From NCBI GenBank assembly GCA_947475125.1, contig CANJMX010000014.1, positions 1 to 17,704 on the forward strand: a stretch of DNA of 17,704 nt. Direction: 5' to 3'. Both the position numbers and the translations under genes were made by a program. Below, piece after piece: positions 13,460 through 17,704 of this stretch (positions are counted from its first letter, which is position 1; each line of letters opens with the position of its first letter). Origin of the DNA: Actinomycetota bacterium (GTDB lineage: Bacteria > Actinomycetota > Thermoleophilia > Miltoncostaeales > Miltoncostaeaceae). The notes below the pieces were generated by a model. It was not told the DNA's origin, ran no database searches, and saw only the letters and a list, made by a program, of their open reading frames with translations.

Positions 13460-15133
13460 ATGACCGGATCCGACGCCCTGCTGAAGGCCCTGTCCGAGCA
13501 GGGCGTCACGGTCATCTTCGGCAATCCCGGCAGCACCGAGCTGCCGTTGATGGATGCGCTGGCCGCCCCCGGGCAGCCGCGATTCGTTCTGGGGCTCACC
13601 GAGCCGACGGTGGTGGGAATGGCCGATGGCTACGCGCAGTCGTCGGGGCAGTTGGGCGTGGCGCTGGTGCATGTGCAGCCGGGTATGGCCAACGCAATGT
13701 CGGGCGTGCTGAACGCCGCCCGGTCGCGGGTGCCGCTGCTGGTCATCGTGGGCCAGCAGTTGTCGTCGATGCTCCCCGGCGCACCATTCCTGGGCGGCGA
13801 GATCGTGGCCATGGCGGCCCCGATCGCAGCCCACGCAGAGGAGGTGCGTGATCCCGCGGATCTTGGGAACGCACTGTCACGCGCCGTGGCGGCTGCGCTC
13901 GGGCCCCCGATGGGCCCGGCGGTGCTGAGCATCCCGCTCGAATCGCAGGCGGGTCCAAGCTCCGCGCTCGCCGTCCCGCCCGTTGCGGGCCATCCACTGC
14001 CCGACCCGGATCCCTCCGCGCTCGATGCCGCCGCCGCCCTGCTTGCACGAGCCACCAATCCCATCATCCTTGCCGGCGATGGCGTGACCCACGCTGGGGC
14101 ATGTGACGCGCTGTCGACGTTTGCGTCGCGAATCGGTGCACCCGTGATGGGGGAGCCGTTTGGCGCCACGGTGCCGATGGCCACGGACGACCCGATGTGG
14201 GCGGGCCCGATGCCGCGGTTCGCCGCGGGTATCCGGGGTGCCCTGCAGCCATACGACGTGGTGCTCGCCCTCGGCATGCCGGTGTTCCGGCTGTTCGGCT
14301 GGAGTCCGGGTCCGCCGCTCCCCGATGGCGCCCGGCTCATCCATGTGGATGTCGACCCCCGTGAAGTGGGGCGCACGTACACACCCGAGGTGGGCATGGT
14401 GGCCGACCCGCTCGTGGTGCTCGAGGCCCTTGGCGCGCGGCTACCAGCCAACCCTTCACGCCACGGCGCCGTGGCGCATCAGGTGGCCGGGGCACGAAGT
14501 GCGGAGGCGGCCGCCTACATCGCGCGGGCCGATGCCACAGGTGATCACATCACCGGTGCCCGGCTGTCACGGGCTATCGCATCAGGGGTGCAGGCCGACG
14601 ATCTGGTTGTGGACGAGGGCATCACCTCAACTCGCGATCTGCGTACGGCACTCGGTACGCGGCGGCCGGGTTCGTGCCTGTGGCACCGGGGGAGTGCCCT
14701 GGGATGGGGACTCCCGGCGGCGGTGGGTGCGTCCATTGCCGATCCATCCCGTCGCGTGGTGTGCATCCAGGGGGATGGCTCACTCATGTTCGGGGTGCAT
14801 GCGCTGTGGACAGCGGCGTCGGAGGGTTCACGGCTCGCCCTCGTGGTTGGCGACAACTCCGGCTACGAGATCCTGCGCGCAGGGATGGAAGGCCTCACGG
14901 GCGTGCCAGATGGCGGCTGGCCGGGGCTTGCGGTGGACTCCCCGAGGATCAACGTGGCGGAGATCTGCCATGGCTTTGGTGCAAGCACGGCGCGTGTTGA
15001 CGATGCTGCAGATCTTGATGCGGCCATCGACGACCTGATGCAGCGCTCGGACGCCGGGCCAGCGGTGCTCGTGGCCGGCGTGATCGGCAGGACGCCGCCG
15101 GTGGGTGGTCCACTCGACGGCGCCCTGCAGTAG
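13460..15133 (+). CDS. ThDP-dependent enzyme, benzoylformate decarboxylase-like
   Basis: This 557-residue thiamine-diphosphate enzyme has the standard three-domain order: PYR, central, PP. It resembles benzoylformate decarboxylase (MdlC) in FGNPGSTELPLMDAL (Ser25, Glu27), LTEPTVVGMADGYA (Glu48, the ThDP-activating glutamate) and LVHVQPGMANAM (His71, equivalent to BFD His70). The ThDP/Mg motif begins GDGS at 438-441 and closes with GDNSGY instead of the usual NN. At the place of BFD catalytic His281 (VFRYH), this protein reads VFRLF, giving Phe279, so classical benzoylformate decarboxylation is doubtful. Related 2-oxo-acid decarboxylases, lyases or acetolactate-synthase-like enzymes remain possible. 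The ATG is four bases after the preceding stop and has no ribosome-binding site of its own. It ends in a shared bidirectional terminator. Confidence 0.88.
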   Translation: MTGSDALLKALSEQGVTVIFGNPGSTELPLMDALAAPGQPRFVLGLTEPTVVGMADGYAQSSGQLGVALVHVQPGMANAMSGVLNAARSRVPLLVIVGQQLSSMLPGAPFLGGEIVAMAAPIAAHAEEVRDPADLGNALSRAVAAALGPPMGPAVLSIPLESQAGPSSALAVPPVAGHPLPDPDPSALDAAAALLARATNPIILAGDGVTHAGACDALSTFASRIGAPVMGEPFGATVPMATDDPMWAGPMPRFAAGIRGALQPYDVVLALGMPVFRLFGWSPGPPLPDGARLIHVDVDPREVGRTYTPEVGMVADPLVVLEALGARLPANPSRHGAVAHQVAGARSAEAAAYIARADATGDHITGARLSRAIASGVQADDLVVDEGITSTRDLRTALGTRRPGSCLWHRGSALGWGLPAAVGASIADPSRRVVCIQGDGSLMFGVHALWTAASEGSRLALVVGDNSGYEILRAGMEGLTGVPDGGWPGLAVDSPRINVAEICHGFGASTARVDDAADLDAAIDDLMQRSDAGPAVLVAGVIGRTPPVGGPLDGALQ

Positions 15134-15149
15134 CCCGGTCTACTGGGGC
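15122..15149. terminator. Bidirectional terminator between convergent genes
   Basis: CAGTAG (15128-15133) and CTACTG (15140-15145) pair perfectly over a 6-base loop, and the stem continues after a TG bulge with GCCC (15122-15125) against GGGC (15146-15149). The two stop codons, TAG of the ThDP gene and TAG of the lipoprotein gene, form part of the two arms. No U-tract follows on either side. Confidence 0.65.
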
Positions 15150-15778
15150 GCGCCGCCGCTTCCCTGCACCAGCGCCGACACCGTGATCGGCTGCCCCTCG
15201 CACACGGTGATCGTGTTCTGTCCCGTGGTGGTCACCTTGATCGACTGCGTGGCGCCGGGGGGAGTCACCGTCACATAGCCGGTGTTCTCGCAGCCATCGT
15301 TCTGGGCATTGGTGAATCCCAGGCTGTACGACACCGACCCATTGGGTGCGAGCGTCAGTGTGCTGGGGCCCGGGTTGGTAAACAGCGTGGTGCCGCCCCG
15401 CTTGACAGTGCCAGCGAGCTCGGTGCCGTTCGCGGCGTAGAACGCCATGCCGGGGTAGCCCCCCAGCGTGCACGGGGGGCCCATGCCATTGTTGGTGAGA
15501 ACGAAGACGACCTCGGCCGACCCCGCTCCCGCCTGGCCCTGGCCCAGACTCACGTCGAGATCGCCATTGGCGCACCGGGTGGGTGCGCTTGCCGTGGTGA
15601 CCGTGCTGGCCGTCGTCGTGGTCACGGCGGCCGTCGTGGTGTCTGCAGCAGGAGTCGTCACGGTGGTGGTCGCGGTATCGGTGACGGTGGTCGTGCTGTC
15701 GGATGAGCAGCCGGTGAGCACGATGACTGGGACGGCGGCAAGAGCGAGTGCTGCTGCAATGCGGGAGGGCAAGGGCAT
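15140..15778 (-). CDS. Thr-rich lipoprotein with DUF4232 domain
   Basis: This is a 212-residue surface lipoprotein of unknown role. The signal peptide ends in a lipobox, VLTGC, with Cys24 the lipidation site. Residues about 25-67 form a low-complexity stalk that is roughly half threonine (TTTVT, TTTT runs), probably extended and possibly O-glycosylated. The remainder (about 68-205) matches the actinobacterial DUF4232 domain: RCANGDLDVSLG, PPCTLGGYPGMAFY, DGCENTGYV and TVCEGQ. Its four cysteines are placed to form two disulfides. A weak GAAAGG precedes the ATG at 15778. It begins 18 bases after the CapA stop, so it is the second gene of that operon. The stalk and disulfides suggest it projects from the cell surface. 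No ligand can be inferred. Confidence 0.88.
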   Translation of the reverse strand: MPLPSRIAAALALAAVPVIVLTGCSSDSTTTVTDTATTTVTTPAADTTTAAVTTTTASTVTTASAPTRCANGDLDVSLGQGQAGAGSAEVVFVLTNNGMGPPCTLGGYPGMAFYAANGTELAGTVKRGGTTLFTNPGPSTLTLAPNGSVSYSLGFTNAQNDGCENTGYVTVTPPGATQSIKVTTTGQNTITVCEGQPITVSALVQGSGGAPQ

Positions 15779-15796
15779 GGGGCGCCTTTCGTGTGG

Positions 15797-16981
15797 TCAG
15801 CGCGGCGGAGTGATGTCACCGCTTGATGAGATACGTGCGGCCGTCGGCCCGAAATCCTGTTGCGACAGTGACTGGATGATTGAGATGCCCGATCCACCGG
15901 GTGATGGCACGCCGTCCCCGGAGAGCGTGGTGGGTGAGAAGCGTGCGGCGGTAAACGCGCCGTCGGGCGCGAGGCTCACTGCGAGCACACCGCTCTGGCC
16001 GCTGACCCCGCCCACCGAGAATGTCTTGTAGCCCAGGAAGTTGCCAAGGCTGTAGGCGATGAGCCGCCCGTTGCGGAACTCCATGCCGCGCAGTACATGG
16101 GGGCCTTGGCCAACCACCAGATCGGCGCCGGCATCGACCATGGCGCGGGCGAGGGCACGCGAGTTACCGCGGTCCTCGCCGAGGAAGGTCTCACTTCCGC
16201 GTGGCACGTGCGTCGCGCTCGAACCCTCTGCCCCCACATGCATGTTCACCATCACAATGGGTGCCATCGTCGTGGCCTTTCGCACCAGAGCGACTGTGGC
16301 GGGAATGTTCAGGGCGTTCTGCGACCACGAATAGGGCGCCACCGAGATGACGGCCACCGATCCGCCGCCGGGGAGCTTCTGCACGGCGATCTCACCGGGC
16401 CGTCCGGCGTGGAGGATTCCCTGCGAATCGAGCGCGGCCACGGTGCTGCGCTGCCCGCTCGTGCCCCAGTCGAGCGCGTGGTTGTTGGCGATGCCCATCA
16501 CGGTGAAGCCCGCGGCCTTGAGGTTGCGGGCGTACGAGGGTGGGCTGGCGAACGCGTAGCACCCGCCACCGCTCGCGCCGCCGCACTTCGATCCCGGGCC
16601 GGTCGCCAGGGCCTCTTCGAGATTTCCGAATACCACGTCGCCCTTCAGCAGCGGCGCGACCGAGTTGAAGAGGGTTGATCCGCCTGCCGGTGGCAGCCCG
16701 AACTCGGGCGTGCCCATCACCACGTCGCCCACCGAGGTGATGGCCACGTCAGCGGTGCCCTGCACAGGCGCCGCGCTCTGCGGCGTGGGGGCTTTGGCAG
16801 CGGGTGCGGCATCGGCGGTTGACGGCGCGGGGGAGTCGCCGCCGTCTGAGTAAGCGATGGCGGCCACGATCACCACGAGGACAAGGAGGCTGATCATCAG
16901 CAGGGGGTTGCCGCGCCGCCTGCGTCTGCGTCGCCGGGGATTCCTGGGCGGCCCGCGCCGGTCTCGTGGCGATGAACTCAC
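15797..16981 (-). CDS. CapA-like membrane-anchored metallophosphatase-fold protein
   Basis: This 394-residue protein belongs to the CapA/PgsA family, first known from poly-gamma-glutamate capsule synthesis, with a calcineurin-like metallophosphatase fold. Numbered from GTG 16981, motifs are SVGDVVMG (Asp86), FGNLEEALA (Asn120, Glu122), IANNHALDWG (Asn167-His168), NMHVGAEG (His248; the family usually has HWGxE), GPH (His295) and YSLGNF. The N-terminus has a run of eight arginines directly before one hydrophobic helix (about 25-45), a strong signal anchor placing the domain outside, then a Pro/Ala-rich linker. The GTG at 16981 is preferred to TTG 16990 because TAACTT sits at the leaderless -10 distance. 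The lipoprotein gene follows by 18 bases. No pgsB/capB ligase is in the window, so poly-glutamate synthesis is not supported; a general envelope role is more cautious. Confidence 0.9.
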   Translation of the reverse strand: MSSSPRDRRGPPRNPRRRRRRRRGNPLLMISLLVLVVIVAAIAYSDGGDSPAPSTADAAPAAKAPTPQSAAPVQGTADVAITSVGDVVMGTPEFGLPPAGGSTLFNSVAPLLKGDVVFGNLEEALATGPGSKCGGASGGGCYAFASPPSYARNLKAAGFTVMGIANNHALDWGTSGQRSTVAALDSQGILHAGRPGEIAVQKLPGGGSVAVISVAPYSWSQNALNIPATVALVRKATTMAPIVMVNMHVGAEGSSATHVPRGSETFLGEDRGNSRALARAMVDAGADLVVGQGPHVLRGMEFRNGRLIAYSLGNFLGYKTFSVGGVSGQSGVLAVSLAPDGAFTAARFSPTTLSGDGVPSPGGSGISIIQSLSQQDFGPTAARISSSGDITPPR

Positions 16982-16988
16982 GGGGATC

Positions 16989-16994
16989 AAGTTA
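16989..16994 (-). promoter_or_regulatory. Leaderless -10 box for the CapA-like gene
   Basis: On the reverse strand TAACTT ends seven bases before the GTG at 16981 (TAACTT-GATCCCC-GTG). The alternative TTG start at 16990 lies inside this box, which argues against it. Confidence 0.55.
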
Positions 16995-17048
16995 GCGGTC
17001 GCCGCGGGGCGACCTGCCTGCGCCGGGTGGAGAGGGGAGATACAAACG

Positions 17049-17062
17049 GACTAGGCTTAGTC
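17049..17062. promoter_or_regulatory. Dyad and -10 region of the toxin-antitoxin operon
   Basis: GACTA (17049-17053) and TAGTC (17058-17062) are perfect inverted repeats around GGCT. Two overlapping TANNNT boxes, TAGGCT (17052) and TAGTCT (17058-17063), lie in or beside it, so a bound antitoxin would cover the promoter. Autoregulation by the antitoxin or toxin-antitoxin complex is usual for such operons. Confidence 0.5.
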
Positions 17063-17069
17063 TATTCCG

Positions 17070-17079
17070 GAGAAGGAGA
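17070..17079 (+). promoter_or_regulatory. Strong ribosome-binding site of the antitoxin
   Basis: GAGAAGGAGA-type purine tract (GGAG at 17069-17072 and AGGAG at 17074-17078) ends about nine bases before the ATG at 17088. It is the strongest Shine-Dalgarno in the window, in contrast to the leaderless starts nearby. Confidence 0.6.
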
Positions 17080-17087
17080 AGACCCAC

Positions 17088-17330
17088 ATGCGCATCACGG
17101 TGGGAATGCACGAGGCGAAGACCAACTTCTCGCGTCTCGTCCGTCAGGCGAATGACGGCGACGACGTGGTGGTGGAGAACAACGGGTCGCCAGTGGCGAG
17201 AATCGTCCCGTACGTCGAGCCCGCGCGTCGCCGCAAGGGCGGATTCGCGCGAGGGATGATCTGGGCATCCGAGGACTGTTGGGACCCTGATCCGGAGCTG
17301 GAGCGCCTTTTCTACGGGGGCGATGAGTGA
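17088..17330 (+). CDS. Phd/YefM-family antitoxin (VapB-like)
   Basis: This 80-residue antitoxin should neutralise the PIN-domain toxin encoded directly downstream and repress their shared promoter. The Phd/YefM fold is clear in residues 1-45: an initial strand MRITVGMHEAKTNFSRLVRQA, then GDDVVVENNGSPVARIVP. The C-terminal 35 residues (RRRKGGFARG, then an acidic and tryptophan-containing tail) are the usual flexible toxin-binding part. The strong ribosome-binding site supports the ATG at 17088. Its stop overlaps the toxin start in GTGA. It is divergent from the CapA-like gene. The pairing of Phd-type antitoxin and PIN toxin is common in actinobacteria. No sign of a surrounding mobile element is visible before the window ends. 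Confidence 0.93.
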   Translation: MRITVGMHEAKTNFSRLVRQANDGDDVVVENNGSPVARIVPYVEPARRRKGGFARGMIWASEDCWDPDPELERLFYGGDE

Positions 17331-17704
17331 GAGTCCTCATTGACAGTGCCACGCTCATCTGGTGGTTTGCAGATGACCCGCAGCTGGGCCCGGAGGCGGC
17401 GCGGATCATTGAGAACCCCGGCACCGAGGCGTTTGTCAGCGTGGCGTCGGTGTGGGAGATATCGCTCAAGCGGGGCATCGGCAAACTGCGGGTGGAGGGG
17501 GATGTTGCCGAGTGGATGGAGGCTGGGCTCATGCACGACCTGCCCATCCGGGTTGACCATGCCGTCAGAGCGGGGGCACTTCCGATGCACCATCGCGACC
17601 CATTCGATCGCATGCTCGTCGCCCAGGCGCAGGTCGAGGGACTGGTGCTGCTCACTCCCGACGCCGCGCTTCGCACGTACGACGTGCCGGTGATTGACGC
17701 CCGA
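17327..17704 (+). CDS. vapC: VapC-type PIN-domain ribonuclease toxin, 3' end beyond window
   Basis: This toxin is expected to be a Mg2+-dependent endoribonuclease that arrests translation when freed from its antitoxin. 126 residues are visible with no stop before the window ends. The family is about 125-135 residues, so nearly all of it is present. PIN-domain acidic residues are in place: Asp6 (RVLIDSATLIWW), Glu44 (ASVWEISLKRGIGKL), Asp91 and Asp94 (HHRDPFDRMLVAQA) and Asp112 (LLTPDAALRTY). The start is GTG at 17327, overlapping the antitoxin stop by GTGA, which gives tight translational coupling and stoichiometric control. The RNA target cannot be predicted. Confidence 0.92.
   Translation, partial: MRVLIDSATLIWWFADDPQLGPEAARIIENPGTEAFVSVASVWEISLKRGIGKLRVEGDVAEWMEAGLMHDLPIRVDHAVRAGALPMHHRDPFDRMLVAQAQVEGLVLLTPDAALRTYDVPVIDAR

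Noticed and set aside
15797..16981. Poly-gamma-glutamate capsule biosynthesis locus.
   Set aside because: Only a CapA-like protein is present. The ligase and transport partners (capB, capC) are missing, and the neighbour is a DUF4232 lipoprotein.
17340..17693. A 117-residue plus-strand frame starting at 17340 at the window end.
   Set aside because: It is out of frame with the PIN-domain toxin that starts at 17327 and carries all family motifs; the alternative frame has none.

Overview
The window looks like chromosomal DNA of a high-GC actinobacterium. The sequence is GC-rich throughout (about two thirds by eye), with many GTG starts, a DUF4232 lipoprotein, an actinobacterial-style ClpS, and several genes that appear to be transcribed without a leader (a TANNNT box exactly 8-13 bases before the start codon). 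A deep lineage such as Thermoleophilia is possible, but this is an impression, not something the sequence proves. I recognise 19 protein genes, all dense and short-spaced. I see no rRNA, tRNA, insertion sequence, prophage or CRISPR array.

Layout. (1) 1-748: the 3' part of ispE (isoprenoid precursor synthesis), meeting tail to tail, over a shared CTAG, a minus-strand response regulator / eight-helix histidine kinase pair (745-3136). (2) 3177-6386, minus strand: polysaccharide deacetylase, then a formylglycine-type sulfatase whose stop overlaps the start of a small secreted barrel-like protein, ending in a strong hairpin that separates them from the two-component genes. (3) 6415-8189, plus strand: a divergent control region with a perfect 8-bp dyad, a small membrane protein, and a translationally coupled subtilisin-like protease that lacks a visible export signal. 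(4) 8217-11528, plus: polyphosphate kinase, an unknown 89-residue protein and a YihY/BrkB membrane protein. (5) 11525-12115, minus: a TMEM175-type potassium channel, again tail to tail over CTAG. (6) 12116-12431: the only long gene-free stretch, with two hairpins/dyads. (7) 12432-15133, plus: clpS, a Bax-inhibitor-1/YccA-like membrane protein and a benzoylformate-decarboxylase-like ThDP enzyme. (8) 15140-16981, minus: a CapA-like phosphatase-fold protein followed by a Thr-rich DUF4232 lipoprotein, facing the ThDP gene across a shared bidirectional terminator. (9) 17049-17704, plus: a VapBC-type toxin-antitoxin pair with its own dyad; the toxin runs off the window end.

Themes. Many products act at the envelope (deacetylase, sulfatase, CapA, lipoprotein, YihY, TMEM175). 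Another group relates to proteolysis control (ClpS with the YccA-like protein; the subtilase with its membrane partner). I do not see a clear-cut new defence or biosynthetic system. The most interesting items are the repeated leaderless-promoter geometry, the signal-less subtilase/membrane-protein pair, the dyads in the two divergent regions, and the ClpS-BI-1 pairing.
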